In this document: in pieces, positions 10,219 to 18,572 of the stretch
Layout: the number at the start of each line of letters is the position of its first letter
How positions within the stretch are numbered: position 1 is the stretch's first letter
Assembly (NCBI RefSeq): GCF_009796865.1
Contig: NZ_CP047028.1
Coordinates: 1,054,001 to 1,118,000 of the forward strand
Length of the DNA: 64,000 bases
DNA from: Formosa sp. L2A11
GTDB lineage: Bacteria > Bacteroidota > Bacteroidia > Flavobacteriales > Flavobacteriaceae
Direction of reading: 5' to 3'
Made by a program: the position numbers and the translations under genes
The notes under the pieces: generated by a model
The model's input: only the letters and a program-made list of their open reading frames with translations
Databases searched by the model: none
Told to the model about the DNA's origin: nothing

Positions 10219-10926
10219 TTAAACTTCTGCAGAGGCTGCAAAATAAGATTCTAATTCATGAAGTGTTTCCCCACTGGTAGCGATATCTTTTACAACCTCA
10301 CCTTTTTCTAGTACTACAATACGTTCGCACACATCTGTAACATGCATTAAATCGTGGCTAGAGACAAGTACAGTTACTCCTTTTTGTTCGGCTAAATCTT
10401 TTATAATATTTTTAAGTCTAATTTGAGTTGTTGGATCTAGATTAGCAAAAGGCTCATCTAAAATAATAACTTCAGGATTTCCGATAAGTGCAGCTACAAT
10501 TCCTGCTTTTTTCTGATTTCCTTTACTTAAATCTCTTAAATATTTTTTCTGATGTAATATTTCGCCGTGAAAGAAATCTTCAAACTCATTAACAAGCGCA
10601 TCGACATCTGCTTTATTCTGACCGCGAAGTTCTCCAATGAAATAAAAATATTCCTCAGCAGTTAAGTAACCTATTAAGAAACTTTCATCTATAAAAGACG
10701 ATGTAAAAGGTTTCCAATCTTCACTTAAATTAACCTGAATATCATTACTCGTAATACATCCAGTTGTTGGCTGTATTAAATCTAGTAACAAACTAAAATA
10801 TGTTGTTTTTCCGGCTCCGTTATTACCAACTAAACCAAAACTCTGACCTTTAGGAATTTCTAAATGTTCTATGTTTAAAACCTGATTTCCGTTGTATTTT
10901 TTTGAAAGATTTGTTGTCGTTATCAT
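10219..10926 (-). CDS. ABC transporter ATP-binding protein
   Basis: The 235-residue ATPase has Walker A GNNGAGKT (34-41), the signature helix LSKGNQKK (133-140, a common variant of LSGGQ in ABC-2 exporters), Walker B VIILDEP (153-159) and the switch His191. It powers the membrane protein encoded 11 bp upstream in the same direction. The substrate cannot be told from the sequence. Next in transcription order, 106 bp away, is the porW/sprE gene. Confidence 0.93.
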   Translation of the reverse strand: MITTTNLSKKYNGNQVLNIEHLEIPKGQSFGLVGNNGAGKTTYFSLLLDLIQPTTGCITSNDIQVNLSEDWKPFTSSFIDESFLIGYLTAEEYFYFIGELRGQNKADVDALVNEFEDFFHGEILHQKKYLRDLSKGNQKKAGIVAALIGNPEVIILDEPFANLDPTTQIRLKNIIKDLAEQKGVTVLVSSHDLMHVTDVCERIVVLEKGEVVKDIATSGETLHELESYFAASAEV

Positions 10927-10937
10927 ACTGTAATATT

Positions 10938-12416
10938 TTAGTTTTCTTGATCGAAAGCAGCGATCATTTTATATTTAGAGGCTAAGTATTTTTTGGTTAT
11001 AAATTTCATTAGTTTTTCATGAAACACAATACCAATCAATCCTAAAATTATTAAAGCCAATACTCCTATTTCAAAGCTGAAAAAATAATTAAAAATTGAA
11101 AAAATAATAATTGGAAAAACAATTAAAGGCAACCCAATAATCCACTGCACAGCTCCTGTACCTTGAAAGTTAAAAGCAGCTTTTTCATTTAAATTTATTT
11201 TCTTTCGGTTAAAAGAACCTCCATATAAAATAACATACGTATTTACACCAATATTATAAATAGCAGCTCCAAAATGTGCAAGTAAAATTTTCCATCCAAA
11301 ATACACGTAAGGAATACTTAAAACAAATAAAATAATAACACTTAACGTCATTAACGTGTATTTAGATTTTAAGTATTGTTTATACTTTATGTTTTGGCTC
11401 ATTAGCATTTTATAATACCCGCTATCCCAGGCTGGAATAAATTGCCCAAAGTTGATTAGAAAAATCCCTGTGATAAATATTCCTATAATTATGAAAAAAA
11501 ACGGCTTGTCTTGATACGTTGGATTAGGGTAAAATACTAACCCATAAAACAGACCTAAAAACAACATCCAAACCGAAGATTTTGGTCTTTTATTACGCCA
11601 AAGTAGTTTTAAATCTAATTGCATAAAAGGTGCAATATCTCCAAACTTCTTTGTCCACTCTAAATTAGATGCATTTACTTCTTGAGTTTTTGTTTTTAAA
11701 GAACTATCTAAAAATAGCTTATCTCGAAGTATTTTAAAATTAAATAGATATAAACCAATCAATATCAAGATAGGAACAACCAATAATAGAGGATTATTAG
11801 CAACAGCCTGAATTCCTGCAGCTAATAATTCTGAAATATTAATGATTTCAAAATGATTTAGAGCAAAAAGACACCCTGAAACACCAATAATTGGCAAAAA
11901 GGATAATTCTGTTTTAGCAGAAAGACTTTCTATAATAAAATTTAGATAATTATTTATAAGTGTAATACTAAAAATAGTAAGCATCCATATTAAAATTACA
12001 GACACATTATAATTATTAAAAATAAGTGTAACACCAAAAGGAACGATTGCAAATAATGGCAAAAAATTAAAAAAAGATAAAGCAGATTTACCTAAAACAA
12101 AATTTACGATTTTCCCGCGTTTTATAGGCAAAGTAAGTAATGGCTTTACACTCATTACTGGTAATTTTTGAAAGAAAAACCGAATAACTAAATCACCTAA
12201 AATCCAATAGAAAATAAAACTATTAAACATTACAAAAGGATCACGTTCTGGGAATATTTTTTTAAGCATCGGAAACATGCCGACACCTAAAGCTAAGAAC
12301 ATGAGAATAAAATACAAGGCGAAAAAGCCCATCAATATTTTTAACCCTAAGCTTTTTCCAAAGCTTGCAGACCTGGTAAATTGTTTCCATTCCAGGTTTA
12401 AAAAATGTTTAATCAT
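10938..12416 (-). CDS. DUF5687-like ABC-2 type membrane subunit
   Basis: The 492-residue protein has about eleven to twelve hydrophobic segments spread along its length and a cytoplasmic loop around residues 225-265 containing FGDIAPFMQLDLKLLWRNKR. It starts MIKHFLNLEWKQFTRSASFG, as usual for the flavobacterial DUF5687 family, which is found next to an ABC ATPase. It is probably the permease of a two-gene exporter with the ATPase gene that follows by 11 bp. Family call from memory of the N-terminus and context; substrate unknown. Confidence 0.75.
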   Translation of the reverse strand: MIKHFLNLEWKQFTRSASFGKSLGLKILMGFFALYFILMFLALGVGMFPMLKKIFPERDPFVMFNSFIFYWILGDLVIRFFFQKLPVMSVKPLLTLPIKRGKIVNFVLGKSALSFFNFLPLFAIVPFGVTLIFNNYNVSVILIWMLTIFSITLINNYLNFIIESLSAKTELSFLPIIGVSGCLFALNHFEIINISELLAAGIQAVANNPLLLVVPILILIGLYLFNFKILRDKLFLDSSLKTKTQEVNASNLEWTKKFGDIAPFMQLDLKLLWRNKRPKSSVWMLFLGLFYGLVFYPNPTYQDKPFFFIIIGIFITGIFLINFGQFIPAWDSGYYKMLMSQNIKYKQYLKSKYTLMTLSVIILFVLSIPYVYFGWKILLAHFGAAIYNIGVNTYVILYGGSFNRKKINLNEKAAFNFQGTGAVQWIIGLPLIVFPIIIFSIFNYFFSFEIGVLALIILGLIGIVFHEKLMKFITKKYLASKYKMIAAFDQEN

Positions 12417-12502
12417 AGTTAATGTGGTTGGTTACTCACTAATAATAAGTAATATTAACACACTTTTTGTTACAAACAAAAGTCTTTTTAAAACTATGTT
12501 CT

Positions 12503-12510
12503 TATTTTTG
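12503..12510 (+). promoter_or_regulatory. Candidate -7 promoter box of the PaaE-like gene
   Basis: TATTTTTG, a full TAnnTTTG match, 15 bases before the ATG at 12526, which implies a very short leader. No -33 TTG is seen at the expected distance. Confidence 0.45.
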
Positions 12511-12525
12511 TAAAAAATAATACTA

Positions 12526-13584
12526 ATGGCATTTCATAAACTAGCAATACAAAATATAAATAAAGAGACCGAAGCTGCGGTAACAATTAGCTTCGAAGTT
12601 CCTTCTTCTTTAAAAGATAAATTCAGTTTTAAAGCAGGACAATACATTACATTAAAAACAGAAATTGAAGGAAAAGAAGTACGCAGAGATTACTCTATTT
12701 GTGCATCTCCAAAAAGCGGAGCATTAACTGTTGCCGTTAAAGCGGTAGAAGATGGTTTGTTTTCTAAATACGCAAATACAACCTTAAAAAAAGGAGATGT
12801 TTTAGAAGTCGCAGAACCAAACGGACGTTTTATCTTTGAGCCAGATGCTTCAAAAACAAGAACAATTGCTGCTTTTGCTGCCGGTAGCGGTATTACGCCT
12901 ATTATGAGTATTGCTAAAACTATTCTAGAGGAAGAACCAAACAGTCATTTTATTCTTATCTACGGAAACAAAACACCTAAAAACACCATCTTTTTCAAAG
13001 AATTATTAGCACTTCACCATGAATATATAGATCGTTTTTCTATTCAAATGATATTTAGCCAGTCTCAAGAAGATGATGCTATGTTTGGTAGAATAGAAAA
13101 AAGCACAGTAAATTTCTTATTAAAAAACACCTACAAAAAACAAACCATAGATACTTTTTATTTATGTGGCCCTGAAGGCATGATTACCACAACAAAAGAT
13201 GTGTTGATGGATTTTGGAATTGCTGAAACTAATATTCATTTCGAATTATTTACAGCTCCAGTTACGGCAGAACAAACAAACAATACTGCTACCGCTAGTG
13301 ATGGTTCTACCTCAATAAAAATAATAGTAGACGACGAAGAAACAGAATTCGTTATGTCCCAACAACAAACTATTCTCGAGGCTGCACTAGCAAAACACAT
13401 AGATGCACCATATTCTTGCCAAGGCGGAATTTGCAGTAGTTGTATTGCTCGTGTTACAGAAGGTTCTGCTACTATGAAACAAAACAATATTTTAACAGAT
13501 AATGAATTAGCAGAAGGGTTAGTATTAACATGCCAAGCATGCCCAACAACACCAACTATAATTGTAGATTACGACGACGTTTAA
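12526..13584 (+). CDS. PaaE-like ferredoxin-NADP reductase with C-terminal 2Fe-2S domain
   Basis: The 352-residue protein has an FAD-binding barrel with RDYSICAS (54-61), an NAD(P)-binding domain with AAGSGITPIMSI (118-129) and a plant-type ferredoxin domain whose cluster ligands are Cys298, Cys303, Cys306 and Cys336. This is the order found in PaaE, the reductase of the phenylacetyl-CoA epoxidase. No paaABCD genes are nearby, so here it probably feeds electrons from NAD(P)H to another oxygenase or desaturase encoded elsewhere. Its last four bases overlap the end of the convergent GT9 gene. Confidence 0.88.
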   Translation: MAFHKLAIQNINKETEAAVTISFEVPSSLKDKFSFKAGQYITLKTEIEGKEVRRDYSICASPKSGALTVAVKAVEDGLFSKYANTTLKKGDVLEVAEPNGRFIFEPDASKTRTIAAFAAGSGITPIMSIAKTILEEEPNSHFILIYGNKTPKNTIFFKELLALHHEYIDRFSIQMIFSQSQEDDAMFGRIEKSTVNFLLKNTYKKQTIDTFYLCGPEGMITTTKDVLMDFGIAETNIHFELFTAPVTAEQTNNTATASDGSTSIKIIVDDEETEFVMSQQQTILEAALAKHIDAPYSCQGGICSSCIARVTEGSATMKQNNILTDNELAEGLVLTCQACPTTPTIIVDYDDV

Positions 13585-14600
13585 ATCACCGATATAATTT
13601 TATTTACAATGGTTTCTGGAACAATTGTTCCAGAAGCCTTTTCATAACCTTCAGGAAATTTGTTTCCGTAAATAGACGTCGGAATTAAAGGAAATTCTTC
13701 CCTACTTGCTGTTAAAGTATAATCGCTAGGCTGATTAAATGGTGCAAAGCCAGCAAATGGATGCGTAACACCCCAAATACTAATTACTTTTTTACCAAGC
13801 ATAGCCGCCATATGTCCATTCCCAGAATCCATAGACAACATTACATCCAAGTTAGAAATAATATCTAATTCTTCATTAAAATTTAATTGTCCAGCAAGAT
13901 TAATAACGTTTTTAAATTTAGACTGAAATCCATTTAAAACCTCAACTTCTTTAGCTCCTCCACCAAATAAAAATACCTTATATTCTTTAGACAAGGTTTC
14001 AATAACAGTCTCCATCAAATTAATAGGATACATTTTACTATCATGAGCTGCAAAAGGCGCAATACCAATCCATTTCTTGTCATGTGAACCTGTTATCGCT
14101 AGAAGTTTTTCAGATAATACTGCAGATGCTGCAAATGTAGGATTTGATAAATCAACAGGAAAACCTAAGTCTTTAAAAACCTCAGCATAACGCTCAACCG
14201 TTGATGGTAACTGCTTAAAAACGGATCCACTTATTAACGCTTTCTTTTCAGATCTACCTTTATCTATTTGAGCAAATGATGTTCCTAAAAAAAAGATTTT
14301 CAGGATTTTAGAACGCAAGACATTATGAATATCTGCTACAGCATCAATATTTAATTTTTTAAGTGATTTAGAAAGCTTGTACAGTCCGAAAACACCTTTA
14401 TGTTCGCCTTTTAAATCTGCGTCATAAACAGAAACCTGATCTAGATCTCTAAAAAAAGGTTCGAAAAAAGGACGCGTTAAAACGGTAACTTTTAAATGAG
14501 GATACTGCGTGGTTAACGCTCTTAAGACAGGTACAGACATAGCAACGTCCCCCATTGCAGAGAGACGTATAACTAATATATGTTGTGTTTGTTTTGACAC
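13581..14600 (-). CDS. Glycosyltransferase family 9 (heptosyltransferase-like)
   Basis: The 339-residue protein begins with the GT9 pattern HILVIRLSAMGDVAMSVPVL and has the second-domain motifs WIGIAPFAAHDSKMYP (about 195) and MDSGNGHMAAMLGKKVISIW (about 257). GT9 enzymes add heptose or related sugars to the lipopolysaccharide core at the inner face of the inner membrane. The start is GTG at 14600-14598, 18 bp after the DUF4254 gene, so the two form an operon. The acceptor sugar is not predictable. Confidence 0.9.
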   Translation of the reverse strand: MSKQTQHILVIRLSAMGDVAMSVPVLRALTTQYPHLKVTVLTRPFFEPFFRDLDQVSVYDADLKGEHKGVFGLYKLSKSLKKLNIDAVADIHNVLRSKILKIFFLGTSFAQIDKGRSEKKALISGSVFKQLPSTVERYAEVFKDLGFPVDLSNPTFAASAVLSEKLLAITGSHDKKWIGIAPFAAHDSKMYPINLMETVIETLSKEYKVFLFGGGAKEVEVLNGFQSKFKNVINLAGQLNFNEELDIISNLDVMLSMDSGNGHMAAMLGKKVISIWGVTHPFAGFAPFNQPSDYTLTASREEFPLIPTSIYGNKFPEGYEKASGTIVPETIVNKIISVI

Positions 14601-14618
14601 GATTAAAAAAGTAAAGAC

Positions 14619-15227
14619 TTATTTTTGAGAACGCAATACAGGATTAAGTTCATCGTCGTTATACATTTTCATTTGTTTGTACACTTTCATGTATTTATCT
14701 CCAGAAGCAATATCATTCAATAACGTATCTATCGCAGTAGATAAATCTACACGTTGTTCTAAAAGAATATCTAACTTAGTTTGACATGCTTTTTTATGAG
14801 CTTCAGAAGCATCTTTACGAGTTGCTTCTTCCTCCATGTGATACACTTTTAAGGCAAGAATAGATAATCTATCTACGCCCCAAGCTGGACTTTCTGTATT
14901 AATTGTAGCGCCTACTTTAGGTTTTACATTTTTATATTCTTCTAAAAAATAACTATCAATATACTCCACCATATCTGTACGATCTTGGTTAGAAGCATCA
15001 ATCTTACGTTTCAACGTTAAAGCTGCAACAGGATCTATTTGCGGATCGCGAATAATATCTTCGTAATGCCATTGCACGGTATCTATCCAACATTTTCTGT
15101 ATAATAAATGTGCCAATAAATCGTCTTCCTTACTATAAGGATTTGAAAATTCCTGATCTACAGTATTTATTACGTGATACGTATTTATAACGTCCTGAAA
15201 TATGGTATTTGCCTTAGTTGTAAACAT
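14619..15227 (-). CDS. DUF4254 domain protein
   Basis: The 202-residue product (start MFTTKANTIFQDVINTYH) is mostly helical and contains NPYSKEDDLLAHLLYRKCWI and the charged HYEDIIRDPQIDP, the conserved part of the DUF4254 family seen in Bacteroidota. No catalytic motif is evident. The ATG at 15227 is preferred over one at 15275 because it gives the family's usual length and a TAnnTTTG box lies 19 bases upstream of it. It is co-transcribed with the GT9 gene, as is common in flavobacteria, suggesting a link to lipopolysaccharide assembly. Confidence 0.8.
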   Translation of the reverse strand: MFTTKANTIFQDVINTYHVINTVDQEFSNPYSKEDDLLAHLLYRKCWIDTVQWHYEDIIRDPQIDPVAALTLKRKIDASNQDRTDMVEYIDSYFLEEYKNVKPKVGATINTESPAWGVDRLSILALKVYHMEEEATRKDASEAHKKACQTKLDILLEQRVDLSTAIDTLLNDIASGDKYMKVYKQMKMYNDDELNPVLRSQK

Positions 15228-15245
15228 GATTTTTATTTTAAAATA

Positions 15246-15253
15246 CAAACCTA
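15246..15253 (-). promoter_or_regulatory. Candidate -7 promoter box of the DUF4254-GT9 operon
   Basis: TAGGTTTG on the minus strand (TAnnTTTG), 19 bases upstream of the chosen ATG at 15227 and inside the longer alternative frame, which supports the shorter start. Confidence 0.4.
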
Positions 15254-15384
15254 CATATTTTTTAGTTAAACACATTCATTTCATATACAATGTAGATTCA
15301 CGTTTCCCTAAAATTTAAATAGATATTACAAACGTAAATATACTTCTATTTAATTAACTTTACCAGATACCATAAAAGAGAACC

Positions 15385-16044
15385 ATGCAGATTCACAATT
15401 TATCTAAAGAAAACACCATTTTAAATGTATTTATGTCAGAATTACGAGATAAAACCATTCAAACCGACAACATGCGTTTTAGACGAAATATTGAACGTAT
15501 TGGTGAAATACTGGCTTACGAATTAAGTAAATCGCTTCATTTTAAAGCAAAAACAGTTGAAACTCCTTTAGCGACTACAGAAATTAGTTTACCCGAAAAC
15601 GAGATTGTTATTTGTTCTATTTTACGTGCCGGAATTCCATTACATAACGGATTATTAAATTATTTTGATGCTGCCGAAAATGCTTTCATTTCAGCATATA
15701 GACATCATAAATCTACTCCTGAAAATTTCGAAATTATAGTTGAATATTTAGCTTGTCCTTCTCTAGAAAACAAGACTTTAATACTTGCAGATCCTATGCT
15801 TGCAACAGGACAATCTATGATGGCAACTTACGAAGCATTAAAACCTTTTGGAACACCCAAAGAAATACATTTAGTAAGTGTTATTGGTGCAGAACAAGGT
15901 GTAGAAAACGTATCTAAACATTTTAATGCAGACACCCATTTATGGATTTCTACAATAGATGAAAAACTAAATGAAAAAGGTTATATTGTTCCTGGACTTG
16001 GTGATGCTGGAGATTTATGTTTCGGACAAAAACTACAACAATAA
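15385..16044 (+). CDS. upp: Uracil phosphoribosyltransferase
   Basis: The 219-residue enzyme makes UMP from uracil and PRPP in pyrimidine salvage. The PRPP-binding loop is DPMLATGQSM (136-145), and ICSILRAGIPLHNGL (76-90) and the C-terminal GLGDAGDLCFG are also typical. Its length is normal for the Bacteroidota branch. The last 12 bases overlap the convergent DUF6427 gene. Confidence 0.95.
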   Translation: MQIHNLSKENTILNVFMSELRDKTIQTDNMRFRRNIERIGEILAYELSKSLHFKAKTVETPLATTEISLPENEIVICSILRAGIPLHNGLLNYFDAAENAFISAYRHHKSTPENFEIIVEYLACPSLENKTLILADPMLATGQSMMATYEALKPFGTPKEIHLVSVIGAEQGVENVSKHFNADTHLWISTIDEKLNEKGYIVPGLGDAGDLCFGQKLQQ

Positions 16045-16956
16045 CAACAAGAAAGGCACAAAGATTAATAGCCCAAGAAAGATTTCCTTAAACCATTTCT
16101 CTTTAATAATTTCTAAATAATTTGTAATTATTACGGCTAATGGAGCAAATAAAAAGAGGAATTCACCGCCTTCTTTTTCCGGAGACAAAACCATAATACC
16201 AAATGCAATAAGTGCTGCTATTAATATGATTTTATAAGCGGGTTTAAAATCACTTTTTTTAGATTTAATGGTTCTGATATAAAAGAACGACGACCATAAT
16301 CCGAAAGACACCAGCATGGTGACTCCTACAATATATTGTGTGGTATTATAGGAATTGAAATCTAAATTAATGGCCGGTAAAATATCTAACGCGGTAAAAA
16401 AATCGTCGTGTACAATTACAGAATACGACACTCCTAGTATAAAAACTGAAGCAAAACCTATAAGAGGAACGATCCAATCTTTAAAATTTGTATTAGAATG
16501 AAACAATAAAGCAGCATAAATAAGGACTACAAAAAGTATAGACCAGAAATAAAATAATGCTGCAATAGCAATCCAAAATCCCGCATCAAACAATTTCTTT
16601 TTTACATCAAGTTGCGATCTTAAACTTAAAATTCTACGTGCTGCTAATAGAATAAAAAAATTAGAATACACGATATCCTGATTCAACATCGTTTGCGGTA
16701 AAGCCATTAAGAATAAGGCATATATAAGTATTTCGTAACTACTTTTCTGTGTTAATTTATTTTTACTAACTAAGAAATCTAGTACTAATATGGAGCAAAA
16801 GCTCACACTAAAAATAAAGAAATACTTTATATAATGCTGCAATAAATCTGAACCTATGGCATATTTAGTATGCGCAATAAAAAACGTACCAACTGTAATA
16901 GCGAATACGACTAAAAAATTTATTGGTTTAGATTTACTAAAAATACTTGTAATCAT
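16033..16956 (-). CDS. DUF6427-like integral membrane protein
   Basis: The 307-residue protein has about nine predicted membrane helices, starting at residue 12, and only short polar loops (for example SKNKLTQKSS and RTIKSKKSDFKPA). Start MITSIFSKSKPINFLV and the position between upp and purD match the flavobacterial DUF6427 family. No enzymatic motif is visible. Its 3' end overlaps upp by 12 bp and its 5' end is divergent to the DUF6341-like gene, whose promoter overlaps its start. Confidence 0.65.
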   Translation of the reverse strand: MITSIFSKSKPINFLVVFAITVGTFFIAHTKYAIGSDLLQHYIKYFFIFSVSFCSILVLDFLVSKNKLTQKSSYEILIYALFLMALPQTMLNQDIVYSNFFILLAARRILSLRSQLDVKKKLFDAGFWIAIAALFYFWSILFVVLIYAALLFHSNTNFKDWIVPLIGFASVFILGVSYSVIVHDDFFTALDILPAINLDFNSYNTTQYIVGVTMLVSFGLWSSFFYIRTIKSKKSDFKPAYKIILIAALIAFGIMVLSPEKEGGEFLFLFAPLAVIITNYLEIIKEKWFKEIFLGLLIFVPFLLLLL

Positions 16957-16976
16957 TAACTCTTTTTGTATTTTTG
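16947..16976 (+). promoter_or_regulatory. Promoter with TTG-N19-TAnnTTTG match
   Basis: TTG at 16947-16949, a 19-base spacer and TATTTTTG at 16969-16976: the full Bacteroidota sigma-A-type consensus, 20 bases before the ATG of the 75-codon gene. Of the promoters found here it is the only one with both elements at ideal spacing. It overlaps the start of the divergent DUF6427 gene. Confidence 0.65.
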
Positions 16977-16996
16977 TTTGGTAAATATACCATACT

Positions 16997-17224
16997 ATGA
17001 AAGATTTTTTTTACGCGATACAGGATTTATTTGTAAACGTATTGTTTCAACCTTTAGATGCTTTAAGAGCATTAGAACTTAAAAACTGGTTTGCAGCCAG
17101 TACAATCTCTTGGATTTTTATATTAATTGGTATGGGATTTTTCGTGTACTGGATGCTTCAATTGAAAAAATTTAGTGACAATAATGAAGAAGATAAAAGT
17201 ATATCTTCTCACTCTTTTCTATAA
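16997..17224 (+). CDS. DUF6341-like small membrane protein
   Basis: The 75-residue product has an amphipathic N-terminal part (MKDFFYAIQDLFVNVLFQPL), a tryptophan-containing linker and one strong membrane helix (about 38-56), then a charged tail ending in HSFL. It matches the DUF6341 family that flavobacteria encode beside purD. It has the best promoter of the window and overlaps the convergent purD by 6 bp. Function unknown. Confidence 0.65.
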   Translation: MKDFFYAIQDLFVNVLFQPLDALRALELKNWFAASTISWIFILIGMGFFVYWMLQLKKFSDNNEEDKSISSHSFL

Positions 17225-18490
17225 ATCAAATCCAATATCTTTACGATAATACATCTTATCAAAATGTAGTTTTTCTATATTTTGATAAGATTTTTTTATG
17301 GCTTCTTGGTATGTATTTCCGTAAGACGTCATTGCTAATACACGACCTCCTGTAGTTACTACTTTCCCATCTTTTAAATCTGCTCCAGCATGAAACGGGA
17401 TAGAATCTTGAATAGTTTCTAATCCTGTAATTTCTTTTCCTTTCTCGTAAGCTTCAGGATATCCGCCAGAAACCGTCATTACTGTAGTGGCTGCACGTTC
17501 GTCTATTTCTAAATCTATTTTGTTTAAAGTTCCGTTTGCAACCGCTTGTAATAATTCAACAAAATCGTTTTTAAGTCTTGGTAAAACCACTTCGGTTTCA
17601 GGGTCTCCCATACGTACGTTATATTCTATAACCATTGGGTCGTCTCCTACTTTAATTAAGCCAATAAACACAAAACCTTTATACGGTAAATTGTCTTTTA
17701 GCAAGCCTTCTATTGTTGGCTTTACAATACGCGTTTCTATTTTTTCTAAAAATTCGTCTGTAGCAAATGGCACTGGAGATACGGCTCCCATTCCACCAGT
17801 ATTTAATCCTGTATCGCCTTCTCCAATACGTTTATAATCTTTAGCTGTTGGTAATACTTTATAGTTTTTACCGTCTGTTAAAACAAAACAACTCAATTCT
17901 ATACCATCTAAAAACTCTTCAATAACCACTTTTGTACTTGCAGCACCAAATTTAGCATCTACTAACATGGCTTTCAATTCGGCTTTAGCTTCATCTAAAT
18001 CATTTAAAATTAAGACCCCTTTTCCGGCTGCTAATCCATCTGCTTTTAAAACATACGGTGCTGTTAAGGTTTCAAGAAACGCATACCCTGCTTCAACATT
18101 AGATTTATTAAAACTTTGGTAAGCTGCGGTAGGAATGTTGTGTCTAAATAAAAATTCTTTTGCAAATTCTTTACTTCCTTCTAATTCTGCGGCCGCTTTT
18201 TCTGGTCCAATTACGGCAACATGCTTCAATTTTTCATCGTTTAGGAAGAAATCATGAATACCTTGCACTAAAGGATCTTCTGGCCCCACAACAACCATAT
18301 CTATATTATTTTCTAAAACTAAAGTTTTAATTGCTTCAAAATCGGTTACGCCTATTGCAACATTTTGCGCAATAGCTGCTGTCCCTGAGTTACCTGGAGC
18401 AACAAAAAGCTTTTTACATAATGGACTTTGAGAAATTTTCCAAGCAAAAGTATGTTCTCTTCCGCCAGCACCTAGAATTAAAATTGTCAT
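17219..18490 (-). CDS. purD: Phosphoribosylamine--glycine ligase (GAR synthetase)
   Basis: The 423-residue ATP-grasp enzyme joins glycine to phosphoribosylamine, the second step of purine synthesis. It begins MTILILGAGGREH (GAGGREH at 7-13) and carries the signature NTGGMGAVSP (230-239). An earlier in-frame ATG at 18511 adds seven residues with no homology to the family start, so 18490 is chosen. A TATTTTTG box lies 19 bases upstream. The 3' end overlaps the convergent DUF6341-like gene by 6 bp. Confidence 0.96.
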   Translation of the reverse strand: MTILILGAGGREHTFAWKISQSPLCKKLFVAPGNSGTAAIAQNVAIGVTDFEAIKTLVLENNIDMVVVGPEDPLVQGIHDFFLNDEKLKHVAVIGPEKAAAELEGSKEFAKEFLFRHNIPTAAYQSFNKSNVEAGYAFLETLTAPYVLKADGLAAGKGVLILNDLDEAKAELKAMLVDAKFGAASTKVVIEEFLDGIELSCFVLTDGKNYKVLPTAKDYKRIGEGDTGLNTGGMGAVSPVPFATDEFLEKIETRIVKPTIEGLLKDNLPYKGFVFIGLIKVGDDPMVIEYNVRMGDPETEVVLPRLKNDFVELLQAVANGTLNKIDLEIDERAATTVMTVSGGYPEAYEKGKEITGLETIQDSIPFHAGADLKDGKVVTTGGRVLAMTSYGNTYQEAIKKSYQNIEKLHFDKMYYRKDIGFDL

Positions 18491-18508
18491 ATTGAATATA
18501 GTTTGAAG

Positions 18509-18516
18509 CAAAAATA
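18509..18516 (-). promoter_or_regulatory. Candidate -7 promoter box of purD
   Basis: TATTTTTG on the minus strand, 19 bases before the purD ATG at 18490. The -33 element is not evident. Its position agrees with the shorter start. Confidence 0.4.
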
Positions 18517-18572
18517 ATTGCTTTTACGCTTAAAAAATAATTATTTTACAAAAACATATACCACATTCCCTT

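Noticed and set aside
10219..10926. Degenerate ABC ATPase because the signature reads LSKGN
   Set aside because: This variant is common in ABC-2 exporter ATPases; all other motifs are complete.
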